NCBI RefSeq assembly: GCF_045290345.1
Contig: NZ_CP155447.1
Span: forward strand, 7,874,001 to 7,938,000
Source of the DNA: Singulisphaera sp045290345
GTDB lineage: Bacteria; Planctomycetota; Planctomycetia; Isosphaerales; Isosphaeraceae
Direction of reading: 5' to 3'
Length of the DNA stretch: 64,000 nt
The notes under the pieces are model-generated. The model worked only from the letters and a program-made list of their open reading frames with translations. It was not told where the DNA came from and did not search any database. Below are positions 1 through 7,789 of this stretch, piece by piece; positions within the stretch are counted from its first letter, which is position 1; the number at the start of each line of letters is the position of its first letter. Both the position numbers and the translations under genes were made by a program.

Positions 1-1518
1 GCCCCTCGGCGGGTGGCGTTTCTCGTGGGGGTCAACGTTTACGACAAGCGGAGCTTTCCCGACCTGCAATGGGCCGAGAACGACGTCGATGAGATGGCCG
101 TCGAGCTGCGACGGCTTGGGTACGACAAGGTCGTCGTGATGAAGGGCTCGTCGCAGGGCAAGCTGCGCGCGAGCAAGGAGAACATCGAGCCGCAGCTTGA
201 GGCCTTCCTCGAAGACGTGCGCAAGACCGACATCGTGCTCATCATGTTCACGGGGCACGGGCAGCAGTTGCTGGTAAAGGGGGTCGGAGATGCGGTGCTC
301 GAGGATAACTTTTTTTGCCCGGTGAACGCCCGGGTGAATCAGGCGGCGACCATGGTCTCGCTCACCAAGCTGACTGATGAGACGCTGAAGCACGGCGGTG
401 GCAAGAACCTGGTGTTGATCGACGCTTGCAGGGATGCTCGCGTGATCGATCTGGATAAGGGCGTGGCGCGGGGCGTCCAGGGCAAAGTGGTCTCACTTCC
501 CGAAGGGACCGCCATGCTCTTCAGTTGCGCCGCGGGGCAGATCTCGCTGGAGAAGAGCTCCCTGAAGCACGGGGTTTTCACCTCGGCCGTGCTGGAAGCG
601 CTCCGTGGGGTGGAGCCGGGCCGCGACCTGACCTGGATCTCGCTGGTGGGGCACGTCCAGGACCGCGTCCCGGCCCTGAACCCGACCCAGGAGCCGACCG
701 CCTCGCAGAACATCGGCCGGGTCGTTTTGGGGGGAATCCGTGGCACCGATGTGATCACGTCCAGATCCACCGGCATCAAGCTGAAATTGATCCCGGCCGG
801 TACGTTCCAGATGGGGTCGTCGAAGGAGGAAGATAAGGACGCTGACGACGATGAGCTGCCGCGTCATGAGGTGCGAATCAGCCGGGCGTTCTACCTGGCT
901 GCGACGGAAGTGACGCAGGGCCAGTATCGTGCGATCACCGGGGAGAGTCCGAGTCAGTTCGAGGGATCGGACGACCTGCCCGTGGAACGGGTGAGTTGGT
1001 TCGACGCGGTCCGGTTTTGCAATGCGCTGAGCGTGAAGGAGGGCCTGCCCGCGTTCTATCGGATCGTGGGTGAGACGGTGAGCGTATCGGACTGGAGGGA
1101 TACGGGGTATCGACTTCCGACGGAGGCGGAGTGGGAGTACGCTTGTCGCGGCAGAAATCCGGCCCGTTACAGCTTTGGTGACGATGCGGCCGACCTGGGT
1201 GAGTACGCCTGGTACGATGGTAATTCGGAGAACAAGACCCATCCCGTGGGCCAGAAGCGTGGGAATGCGTTTGGGCTGTACGACATGCACGGTAATGTGT
1301 ATGAGTGGTGCTGGGACGGGTATGATGCTGAGTATTATGGTCAGTCGCCCGGCACCGACCCATCTGGTCCCCTCCAGGCCACCTTTCGGATGTACCGTGG
1401 CGGGAGCTGCAGCTTCGTCCCGCGCAGCCCGCGGTCGCCTGACCGGTTCTGGCTCACGCCGGACGACCGGAGCGATTACCTGGGGTTCCGGGTGGCCCGA
1501 GTCCAGTCTGGCGGGTAA
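1..1518 (+). CDS. Caspase-like peptidase fused to FGE/SUMF1 domain (5' partial)
   Basis: The protein is cut by the left edge. The frame is open to base 1 and the first in-frame GTG (13) falls inside the first beta strand of the caspase fold, so the true start is upstream. About 245 codons form a caspase/metacaspase-like (C14) peptidase: the catalytic His is in FTGHGQQ (codon 256-258) and the catalytic Cys in LIDACRDAR (codon 427-429). From about 775 follows a formylglycine-generating-enzyme/C-type-lectin-like domain with IPAGTFQMGS, YRLPTEAEWEYACRG, GLYDMHGNVYEW and a terminal GFRV. The stretch that in relatives reads GGSWNNNPRN is heavily altered here (see 1384-1500). An HRDC gene of the DGR-accessory kind follows 151 bp downstream. 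Both domain calls are firm. The idea that the FGE fold acts as a diversified ligand-binding module controlling the caspase is inference. Confidence 0.9.
   Translation, partial: APRRVAFLVGVNVYDKRSFPDLQWAENDVDEMAVELRRLGYDKVVVMKGSSQGKLRASKENIEPQLEAFLEDVRKTDIVLIMFTGHGQQLLVKGVGDAVLEDNFFCPVNARVNQAATMVSLTKLTDETLKHGGGKNLVLIDACRDARVIDLDKGVARGVQGKVVSLPEGTAMLFSCAAGQISLEKSSLKHGVFTSAVLEALRGVEPGRDLTWISLVGHVQDRVPALNPTQEPTASQNIGRVVLGGIRGTDVITSRSTGIKLKLIPAGTFQMGSSKEEDKDADDDELPRHEVRISRAFYLAATEVTQGQYRAITGESPSQFEGSDDLPVERVSWFDAVRFCNALSVKEGLPAFYRIVGETVSVSDWRDTGYRLPTEAEWEYACRGRNPARYSFGDDAADLGEYAWYDGNSENKTHPVGQKRGNAFGLYDMHGNVYEWCWDGYDAEYYGQSPGTDPSGPLQATFRMYRGGSCSFVPRSPRSPDRFWLTPDDRSDYLGFRVARVQSGG
1384..1500 (+). 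other. Putative DGR variable region (VR) at the 3' end of the caspase-FGE gene
   Basis: The last ~39 codons of the FGE domain depart from the family consensus exactly where DGR variable proteins are diversified, while the flanks (YRGGS upstream, GFRVARV downstream) are conserved. The deviating codons are nearly all NNC: tgc 1408, agc 1411, ttc 1414, agc 1426, gac 1441, ttc 1447, ctc 1453, gac 1465, agc 1471, tac 1477. This is what adenine-directed mutagenesis of AAC/TAC codons would leave. Caveat: C-ending codons are common in this high-GC genome, and no template repeat is present in the window for comparison. The HRDC accessory gene next door strengthens the call. Confidence 0.68.
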
Positions 1519-1581
1519 AAGGATCGAGGTGTTGAGCGTAGCCAGTAGCGTAGGCTGGCGGGGCGGGAGAAGGCGGAGCCG

Positions 1582-1598
1582 CCGCCCCGACGGGGCGG
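1582..1598. other. GC-rich perfect hairpin downstream of the VR
   Basis: A perfect 7-bp inverted repeat (CCGCCCC, loop GAC, GGGGCGG) lies 64 bp after the stop of the caspase-FGE gene, inside the 151-bp spacer before the HRDC gene. A weaker 5-bp hairpin (GCCAG/CTGGC) lies just before it. GC-rich hairpins just downstream of the variable region are a known feature of some DGR targets. It could equally be a terminator core, although no U tract follows. Confidence 0.5.
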
Positions 1599-1669
1599 AG
1601 CGGAGGGCGGAGCGGGCGGAGATAGTGGACAGGTGGTCGGAGCAGCGGTACACAGGTATACATGACAAA

Positions 1670-2356
1670 ATGGCCTACCGATTCTTCACGATTCCCATCC
1701 GTTCCGCGGAGACAGCCGAAGCCACGCTGAATGGCTTCTTGCGCACCCACCGGGTTCTGGCGGTGGATCGCCGGTGGGTGGACCAGGGGGAGAACTCGTT
1801 CTGGGTCTTCTGTGTCGATTATCTGGAAACGATGGGCGTGCCCAAGACATTGCCCAAGGAGAGGGACGGGCCGGCCCGGAACAAGATCGACTATCGCGAA
1901 TTACTCAAGCCGGACGACTTCGCCGTCTTCGCCCGACTTCGCGACCTTCGGAAGCAGATCGCCCAGACGGAGGCGGTGCCGGTTTACACCATCTTCACGA
2001 ATGAACAGTTGGCCCGAATGGTCCAGTCGCGGGCAACGACCAAAGCCGCTCTGGAGCAGATCGCGGGCGTGGGCGACGCACGAATCGAGAAGTACAGTCA
2101 GCCTGTCCTGAACATGCTTCGGCAGCAGTGGGAGGGGGTGTCGCGGATGCGGCTTCGATCGCCGTACCATCAGACGACGCTCTTGGCCCGCTCACGGAGG
2201 GCTTCGATGAGCTTTTTGATCGTCTCGTCGGCCTCGGCTCGCACCTGCAACGGGTCTCGGCCGGCTTCGACGGCCGCCAGGTGCTCGTCGAGCTTCGCCG
2301 CCCAGGCCCGGCACTTCTCGATCAGCCAGGCCCGGTCGTCGGCCGAGAGAGGCTGA
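1670..2356 (+). CDS. HRDC-domain protein of the DGR-accessory type, 3' end replaced
   Basis: The start is ATG 1670 (MAYRFFTIP). The N-terminal ~50 residues (FLRTHRVLAVDRRWV, then FWVFCVDYLE) match the small protein that accompanies many DGR reverse transcriptases in place of avd. An HRDC domain follows from about residue 80 to 150 (VPVYTIFTNEQLARMV, then ALEQIAGVGDARIEKY). HRDC domains bind nucleic acid, and here a role in mutagenic retrohoming is inferred from family context. The homologous part ends near 2140. After that the frame runs on for about 70 codons antisense through the 3' end of the convergent gene and stops only at 2356, so the native C-terminal end and stop appear lost. No reverse transcriptase or template repeat follows, as would be expected in an intact DGR. 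Confidence 0.75.
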   Translation: MAYRFFTIPIRSAETAEATLNGFLRTHRVLAVDRRWVDQGENSFWVFCVDYLETMGVPKTLPKERDGPARNKIDYRELLKPDDFAVFARLRDLRKQIAQTEAVPVYTIFTNEQLARMVQSRATTKAALEQIAGVGDARIEKYSQPVLNMLRQQWEGVSRMRLRSPYHQTTLLARSRRASMSFLIVSSASARTCNGSRPASTAARCSSSFAAQARHFSISQARSSAERG

Positions 2357-3078
2357 TGTTCGGCCGCGATCAGGGTCGCGCAGCCCAGGCGAAACTCCGT
2401 GATTCGCTTTGCCAGCGCCGCGGGCTCTTCGGGCCGCTTCGCAAACCAATCGTCGGCTCCGTCGGCCAGCCGGTTCAAATAGGTGGCCGGCGGCACGTCC
2501 TGTGGTAAGGCCCCGGGACGACTCCAGCCCCAGCCGATCGCCAGGGGTACGGGAGTCGACGGCTCCTTGAACTTGTCGTATACGACGACGGCCGCGACGA
2601 TCGAAGCGGCCGTCGCCAGGCTGATCAGCCAGGGGCGGCGATACCAGCGCACCGGGCGTGCGAACGAGAGCACGTTGGGCCCGTCCGTGGTCGCTCCGGC
2701 CTCGGTCGTCAAGAACGTCCTCAACCCCGTCCGGCCGCGTTCCACGACCTCTTGCTGCTCGGCCGAGAGCGGACCGAGGTCTTGCCAGTAGCGACCCCCT
2801 TCGATCAGGATCAGCTCTTGCAGGTCGAGCAAGAGCCGAGGGTGGCGCAGCAAGGCCCGCAGTCGCTCCGTGGGGAGCACCGCAAGGCCTTGACTGAGGA
2901 CCTCGGCACGCCGGTCGCCGAGCACCTGATCGAGCGGGATCGATGGTGTCGAGGCCGACCCGTGCACGGCTTCCAACTCGGCGACCAGGGCAGTCAGGTC
3001 CAGGCCCACGAGGTGCCGGTCCAGCCAGCCGGGCAGAGCGGCCGGGTCGTCGGGGATGTCCGGCGCGATCAACCTCAT
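2170..3078 (-). CDS. Single-pass membrane protein coupled to an ECF sigma factor
   Basis: 302 residues. The start overlaps the stop of the ECF sigma gene by 4 bases (ATGA), so the two are translationally coupled. The N-terminal ~140 residues are soluble and helical. One transmembrane segment lies at about 152-168 (WLISLATAASIVAAVVV), followed by a ~130-residue, probably external, Ala/Glu-rich helical domain. Position and topology fit an anti-sigma-like partner of the sigma factor, but no zinc-binding HxxxCxxC anti-sigma motif is present and I do not recognise the family. Its 3' end is overlapped by the run-on frame of the HRDC gene. Confidence 0.7.
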   Translation of the reverse strand: MRLIAPDIPDDPAALPGWLDRHLVGLDLTALVAELEAVHGSASTPSIPLDQVLGDRRAEVLSQGLAVLPTERLRALLRHPRLLLDLQELILIEGGRYWQDLGPLSAEQQEVVERGRTGLRTFLTTEAGATTDGPNVLSFARPVRWYRRPWLISLATAASIVAAVVVYDKFKEPSTPVPLAIGWGWSRPGALPQDVPPATYLNRLADGADDWFAKRPEEPAALAKRITEFRLGCATLIAAEHQPLSADDRAWLIEKCRAWAAKLDEHLAAVEAGRDPLQVRAEADETIKKLIEALRERAKSVV

Positions 3079-3656
3079 GCCGGGGCTTGCTCCACGCAGG
3101 TTCGCAACTGGGTCTTGACGGTGTGCCAGAGCCGGTGCGCCCGTTCGGGTTTCAGGCCCAGTCGTTCGCAGAGCTCTGAGTAATCTTCGCCTCCAAGCCG
3201 CCCCTTGGCCAGGGCCGCCGCATCGCCCCCCAGCCGCTCGAGGCAGCGCCGCAGGACTTCCCTCCGCTCATGATCGATCAGCCGTTCGATGACCGAGTGG
3301 GTCCGGGGGTCGGCTCGCTCCGCCTGGCCCTCGAGAGATTCGGGTTGTTGCTTGCGCATCTGGTCGATGAGGGCGTAACGAGCGATCTGGTGCAGCCAGG
3401 CGCGGAAGTTCCCGCCCTTGTATTGACCGGGGAGATGGTGCCAAATCCGGTGCCAAACCTCCTGGCTGAGGTCGTCGAGCCGGTCACGACGAATGTGGGC
3501 GCTGAGGAAGGCGGACAGGAGGCGGGCGTGCCGCCCGTAGAGTTGCTCGAACGCAGCGCCCGCCGCACGCGAATCCTGCACGGACCCGCCGCGCCGGGCG
3601 ATGATCGCGGCCAGCTCGTCGTCGCTCGGATCGTGATCGGATGGGGTCGCGGTCAT
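3075..3656 (-). CDS. ECF-family RNA polymerase sigma factor
   Basis: A sigma-70 family factor of the extracytoplasmic-function type. Region 2 is visible as LDDLSQEVWHRIWHHLP and NFRAWLHQIARYALIDQMRK. Region 4 is the C-terminal HTH with YSELCERLGLKPERAHRLW. I place the start at ATG 3656 (MTATPSD); an in-frame start 12 codons upstream (3692) adds residues that look non-homologous. The gene is coupled to the membrane protein at 2170-3078, suggesting a signal-responsive sigma/anti-sigma-like pair. Target promoters cannot be read from this window. Confidence 0.9.
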   Translation of the reverse strand: MTATPSDHDPSDDELAAIIARRGGSVQDSRAAGAAFEQLYGRHARLLSAFLSAHIRRDRLDDLSQEVWHRIWHHLPGQYKGGNFRAWLHQIARYALIDQMRKQQPESLEGQAERADPRTHSVIERLIDHERREVLRRCLERLGGDAAALAKGRLGGEDYSELCERLGLKPERAHRLWHTVKTQLRTCVEQAPA

Positions 3657-4116
3657 GGGATAGAGTGTGCGGATCTCGATCGGGCCGATCAAGGGGGAAC
3701 CCTCCCCTACCGCCCCGGCTGGCAGCCGTCGGTGGCGCGGGCCGGGGAATTTCCTGCCAAGGTGGCGAGGCTCAGCAGTCCCGTGACGAGGATCCCCTTC
3801 AGCATGTTCTCACGGCTCATGGCGTTCTCCCGAGATTGGCGGAGCATGCGTGCCGCGGGCGTTGGTCGCCCGGTCTGCCAGGGAGAACGATCGAGCGGGT
3901 TGGATCTTCCGCCGATTTTTTCCTACCGTTCGCCAGTTGATGCGAGGCTCACACCTGCCATGAGAGGCCAGCCACGACGTAAGAACGGCCTTCGTCAACC
4001 GAGTCGGTTGTTTTGAGCGAGACGGGAACGGCCGGTCTGGGTGCCATGGGTCGGTACTCCGCCCCATGCCGCTCAGGCCCGGACGTTCGCGTGCCCAGGC
4101 GATCGCTCATGGGGCG
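3657..4116. other. Non-coding stretch upstream of the ECF sigma gene
   Basis: About 460 bases without a convincing gene. It must contain the promoter of the leftward sigma-factor operon. The open frames here are short, lack ribosome sites and show no recognisable protein. Apart from the palindromic repeats that begin at 4117, I see no structured element. Confidence 0.5.
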
Positions 4117-4227
4117 TTCTCCGCGTCTCCGCGTGAATCATCCAATTGTTACGACGACCTTGGCTTGAGCAATGGTTCACGCGGAGACTCGGAGTACGCG
4201 GAAAGGGAAGAGAGGAGTGGTTGTTAA
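4117..4227. repeat. Palindromic intergenic repeat, copy 1
   Basis: Inverted arms built from CCGCGTCTCCGCGTGA and TCACGCGGAGAC flank a ~40-base centre containing AATTGTTACGACGACC and TTGGCTTGAGCAATGG. The right arm is followed by GGGAAGAGAGGAGTGGTTGT. A second copy lies 63 bp further on. It has the appearance of a REP/MITE-like element. The right arm of this copy has diverged (CTCGGAGTACGCGG). Confidence 0.7.
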
Positions 4228-4289
4228 ACGACACCTCCATGAGCGCCCCCTGTCATCTCATCGAACTCCATCAATTCTCTCCCTCCGCG

Positions 4290-4407
4290 TTCTCCGCGTC
4301 TCCGCGTGAGTCTCCCAATTGTCACGACGACCATGGCTTGAGCAATGGTTCACGCGGAGACGCGGAGACGCGGAGACGCGGAGAGGGAAGAGAGGAGTGG
4401 TTGTTAA
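4290..4407. repeat. Palindromic intergenic repeat, copy 2
   Basis: Second copy of the 4117-4227 element with better preserved arms. The left arm is TCTCCGCGTCTCCGCGTGA and the right arm is a short run of GCGGAGAC units (three to four tandem copies). The same centre and the same trailing GAAGAGAGGAGTGGTTGTTA are present. Long cruciform potential; not coding. Confidence 0.75.
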
Positions 4408-4503
4408 GGCGTCCGGCAGGCCAACCCTCACCTTCCCGCCTTCCGCTCAGGTCAGCGAGCGAGCCGGGTAGAATTACACCAACCGATCGCCTTATCAAGA
4501 GCT

Positions 4504-4578
4504 CAGGTTACGAAGACAGGGAGGTGATGGCTCCTTACTCTTTCGCTTTAACACGGGCCCAGGTCACGAAGACAGGGA
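4504..4578. repeat. Short direct repeat pair
   Basis: The 19-base sequence AGGTTACGAAGACAGGGAG (4504-4522) recurs as AGGTCACGAAGACAGGGAG (4560-4578), one mismatch, 56 bp apart. No function can be assigned. Confidence 0.5.
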
Positions 4579-4591
4579 GCTTACACTCCCC

Positions 4592-4610
4592 GCTCGCCTT
4601 TCAGGCGAGC
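4592..4610 (-). terminator. Hairpin 3' of the DUF885 gene
   Basis: A perfect 8-bp stem (GCTCGCCT/AGGCGAGC, 3-base loop) lies 20 bases beyond the stop of the leftward gene. The sequence after it on that strand is not U-rich, so it is at best a weak or Rho-assisted terminator. Confidence 0.4.
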
Positions 4611-4630
4611 GAGATTTCTTGAGATCGTTT

Positions 4631-6409
4631 TTAGCGGCCGGCCTTCAGCGACGCAGGCACCAGCTCCGGCAGGTACTTGACCGGGAGTGTGCCGTGGGCG
4701 AGGACGGCTTCGTGGTAGCGACCGAGCTGGAAGTTGTCCCCCAGGTCGCGCTGGACTTTCTGGCGGAGCCGATGGAAGGCGGTGCGACCGACGAAGTAGG
4801 TGGAGAGTTGGCAGGACGACTGCTTTGACCGGATGATCTTGCCGACAGCTTCGCCCTCGGTCTGGAAGGCACGTCCCGTGAGCAACTCCATGGCCTGGGC
4901 GTCGGTCATCTCGCCGACGTGCATCTCGTGGTCGAGGATCGCGTTGACGACCGCGCGGAGGTAGAACTTCAACTGGTGGAGCCGGAGCGCCAGGTCCCCC
5001 TCGCCAAACCCCTGGTCGAGCATCATCTGCTCGGTGTAGACCGCCCAGCCTTCGGCAAACGTGCCCGAGGAGAGGATCTTGCGGATCAGGGATGGGTTCA
5101 AATTACTGGCCTCGAGCTGAACGTAGTGGCCGGGGTACGCCTCGTGGATCGTCAGGATCTTGAGCATCGACCGGTTGTATTCTTGCAAGTAACTGGCCAC
5201 GCGGTCGGGTTTCCAGTCGCTCGGCGGCGGGCTGATCGCGTACTCGCTCGACCCGCGAACGTCGAGCGGAGGCGCGGGGTTCAGGTAGGCGACCGAGTTG
5301 CCCCGTTGGAACTCGGGCATCTCGATCACACGGCACTGGTCGGGCTCGGGAAGGGGGAGGATATCATGCTTGGCGATGAACGTCTTGATCGCAGCGACGG
5401 TCGCCCGCGCGTCAGCGACGAGCGTCTCGGGAGCCCCGTGATCCTTGCCTAGCTCGGCCAGGACTTGCCTGGTCATGAGTCGTCGGCCGTCGGCGTCGTC
5501 GGGGGGAACCGGGCGGCCTGGGAACGTCGTTCCCCAGAGCTGACGGGCGATCACGGCCATCTCTCGTTCGACTCGAATGGCCTCGGCTTGGGCTTCGGCG
5601 AGCACCTCGTCGGCCGAGATTCCCGAGTCGAGTTCGAGCTCGAGCTTGCGGACGAATAAGTCCTTGCCGATCCGCCAAGACTCGGTTGCTTTCGGCAGGA
5701 CGTTGTCGCGGAGGAACGTCAGGTAGTCCTCCAGGGCCGTGACGATCAGCTTGGCTCTGGCGCCGAGTTCTCCTTCTCCTTTGGGCTCACCGGCCAGAGT
5801 GAACAATTCGTCGGAATAGAACCCGATCGCCCCCTTCGTCTGCTGGATCGCGGTCTCGAGTTTCACGCGAGAAGGGACTTTGATTGTCGCCTTGGCCTGT
5901 TCGACTACCCGCGGGATGAGCGCCATCCTTGCGATTGCATTCTTAAGATTCGTTGCCTTGGGGAGCGTCGATTGGGTGAGAAGGAGGTAGACGCTTTCGG
6001 TGAGATATCCCCCATAGATCCGCGGGTCATCCTCGAACGGGCGGAAGTTCTCCGCCAGCCAGATTTCACGGGTGAGGTGATGCCGCAAGATCTCGAAGTC
6101 GATTTGCGCGTTGCGCGTGAGTTTGGCGAACGTCACCTGACGGGGAAGTTCGTCCAGCGCCTTGCGGTCGCGTTCAACGTGGGCGGCCCGGGCTTCCGGG
6201 GAGAGGTCATCCAGGGTGTCGTCGAACCGATGGTCCCCTTGCCGGGTCGCCATCAACGGTTCGTCTTGGAACGCTTGATCGAGGTACGCCTTGAAGAAGG
6301 AGACGAGCTTGCCATCCTCACCAGAGGAGGTTGGTAGGTCTCGGGCAAACGTCGCCGAGGCATTCCAGAGAACGGTCATCGTGCCGAGGATTACGGCCAT
6401 TCGGATCAT
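4631..6409 (-). CDS. Exported DUF885-family protein (putative metallopeptidase)
   Basis: 592 residues with an N-terminal signal peptide (MIRMAVILGTMTVLWNASATFA). The body matches the DUF885 family, common as exported proteins in planctomycetes and proteobacteria. The family's HExxxGH-like motif is present as HEAYPGHY at residues 421-428, followed by a helical C-terminal part with FAEGWAVYTEQMM. Some relatives are annotated as M32-like carboxypeptidases, but no specific substrate is established from sequence. The gene is divergent from gap, with a 272-bp shared upstream region. Length is normal for the family. Confidence 0.85.
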   Translation of the reverse strand: MIRMAVILGTMTVLWNASATFARDLPTSSGEDGKLVSFFKAYLDQAFQDEPLMATRQGDHRFDDTLDDLSPEARAAHVERDRKALDELPRQVTFAKLTRNAQIDFEILRHHLTREIWLAENFRPFEDDPRIYGGYLTESVYLLLTQSTLPKATNLKNAIARMALIPRVVEQAKATIKVPSRVKLETAIQQTKGAIGFYSDELFTLAGEPKGEGELGARAKLIVTALEDYLTFLRDNVLPKATESWRIGKDLFVRKLELELDSGISADEVLAEAQAEAIRVEREMAVIARQLWGTTFPGRPVPPDDADGRRLMTRQVLAELGKDHGAPETLVADARATVAAIKTFIAKHDILPLPEPDQCRVIEMPEFQRGNSVAYLNPAPPLDVRGSSEYAISPPPSDWKPDRVASYLQEYNRSMLKILTIHEAYPGHYVQLEASNLNPSLIRKILSSGTFAEGWAVYTEQMMLDQGFGEGDLALRLHQLKFYLRAVVNAILDHEMHVGEMTDAQAMELLTGRAFQTEGEAVGKIIRSKQSSCQLSTYFVGRTAFHRLRQKVQRDLGDNFQLGRYHEAVLAHGTLPVKYLPELVPASLKAGR

Positions 6410-6681
6410 GCTCGTTCCTCACTCAAGGGCCATGCAGGACCGGCTCTCCGCCGTTGGGTCGTTGGCGGAGGTTTGGATTCGACCGCTCTGATCTTACCGA
6501 AGCGGTCGCCGCGGGACCAATCGTGACAGCCAACCCCCCTACGTTGACAGTCTTCTTGGCGGACGCCTATAATTCGGACTCGGTCAGACGAAGCGATTTG
6601 TAGACGCTGTTCAAAGACAGAATCGCCGGGGCTGAAATTCGAGCGTTGGATTCCTTTACGTAGTAGGCAGGAGCGGGACGA

Positions 6682-7689
6682 ATGGCCGTTCGAGTTGGTA
6701 TCAATGGTTTTGGCCGGATTGGCCGACTTGTTTTTCGGGCGTTGGCAGCGCGGCCTGACGACTTCGAGGTTGTCGCGATCAACGACCTCTCGGACGCCAA
6801 GCACCTCGCTCTGCTTCTGAAGTACGACAGCGTTCACGGGCCGTTCAAGGGGACGGTACAGGCCGGCGAGCAGTCGCTGATCGTCAACGGCAAAGAGATC
6901 AAGATCACCCAGGAGAAGGATCCCGCCAACCTTCCTTGGAAGGCGCTGAAGACCCAGGTCGCTCTCGAGTCGACCGGCTTCTTCACGAACCGCGCTGCCC
7001 TCCAGAAGCACATTGACGCCGGTGCCGACCGGGTGATCCTGAGCGCTCCGCCCAAGGACAAGCTCGACGCCACGATCGTCCTCGGGGTCAACGACAATAT
7101 TCTCAAGGCCGAGCACCGGATCATCTCGAACGCCTCGTGCACGACGAACTGCCTGGCCCCGATGGCCAAGGTGCTGCATGAGTCGTTCGGCATCGAGAAG
7201 GGCTTGATGACCACCTGCCACGCTTACACCAACGACCAGCGAGTGGCCGACCAGATCCATTCCGACCCCTACCGGGCCCGGGCCGCGGCGATCAACATCA
7301 TCCCCTCGACCACCGGCGCCGCCAAGGCCGTGGGTGAGGTGATCCCCGACCTCAACGGCAAGCTCACCGGTTATTCGCTCCGCGTTCCGGTTCCCGATGG
7401 CTCGATCACCGACCTCACCTCGCAGCTCAAGCGCGATGTGACCAAGGAAGAAGTGAACGCCGCGATGAAGGCCGCCGCCGATGGCCCGCTCAAGGGGATC
7501 ATCGAGTACGCGACCGACCCGTTGGTCTCGAGCGACATCATCGGCAACCCGCACTCCTGTATCTTCATGGGCGAATGGACGAACGTCATCCAGGGGAACC
7601 TGGTCAAGACGATCGCCTGGTACGACAATGAGTGGGGCTACTCCTGCCGGACCGCGGAATTGATCGCCAAGGTCGCCAAATTCGGTTGA
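6682..7689 (+). CDS. gap: Type I glyceraldehyde-3-phosphate dehydrogenase
   Basis: 335 residues, full length. It converts glyceraldehyde-3-phosphate, NAD(P) and phosphate to 1,3-bisphosphoglycerate in glycolysis/gluconeogenesis. The N-terminal Rossmann motif is GINGFGRIGR (residues 7-16). The catalytic Cys153 lies in SNASCTTNC and the conserved WYDNEWGYS is near the end. An AGGAG ribosome site precedes ATG 6682. The gene starts a same-strand run with pgk, rpe and accD. A 17-bp perfect hairpin separates it from pgk. Confidence 0.98.
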   Translation: MAVRVGINGFGRIGRLVFRALAARPDDFEVVAINDLSDAKHLALLLKYDSVHGPFKGTVQAGEQSLIVNGKEIKITQEKDPANLPWKALKTQVALESTGFFTNRAALQKHIDAGADRVILSAPPKDKLDATIVLGVNDNILKAEHRIISNASCTTNCLAPMAKVLHESFGIEKGLMTTCHAYTNDQRVADQIHSDPYRARAAAINIIPSTTGAAKAVGEVIPDLNGKLTGYSLRVPVPDGSITDLTSQLKRDVTKEEVNAAMKAAADGPLKGIIEYATDPLVSSDIIGNPHSCIFMGEWTNVIQGNLVKTIAWYDNEWGYSCRTAELIAKVAKFG

Positions 7690-7713
7690 TCGGTCGCGTC
7701 TGTGACCCATTCT

Positions 7714-7754
7714 TGATGCCCAATGTCCGAGTTCTGTTCGGACATTGGGCATCA
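7714..7754 (+). promoter_or_regulatory. Strong hairpin between gap and pgk
   Basis: A perfect 17-bp inverted repeat (left arm TGATGCCCAATGTCCGA at 7714-7730, 7-base loop, right arm 7738-7754) lies 24 bp after the gap stop and 35 bp before the pgk start. No U tract follows, so it is more likely a partial terminator, RNA-processing or mRNA-stability element that sets the gap:pgk ratio than a full terminator. Confidence 0.65.
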
Positions 7755-7789
7755 GGCATAAGTTCTTCCCCGAGCTAAGGATCCTTGCG

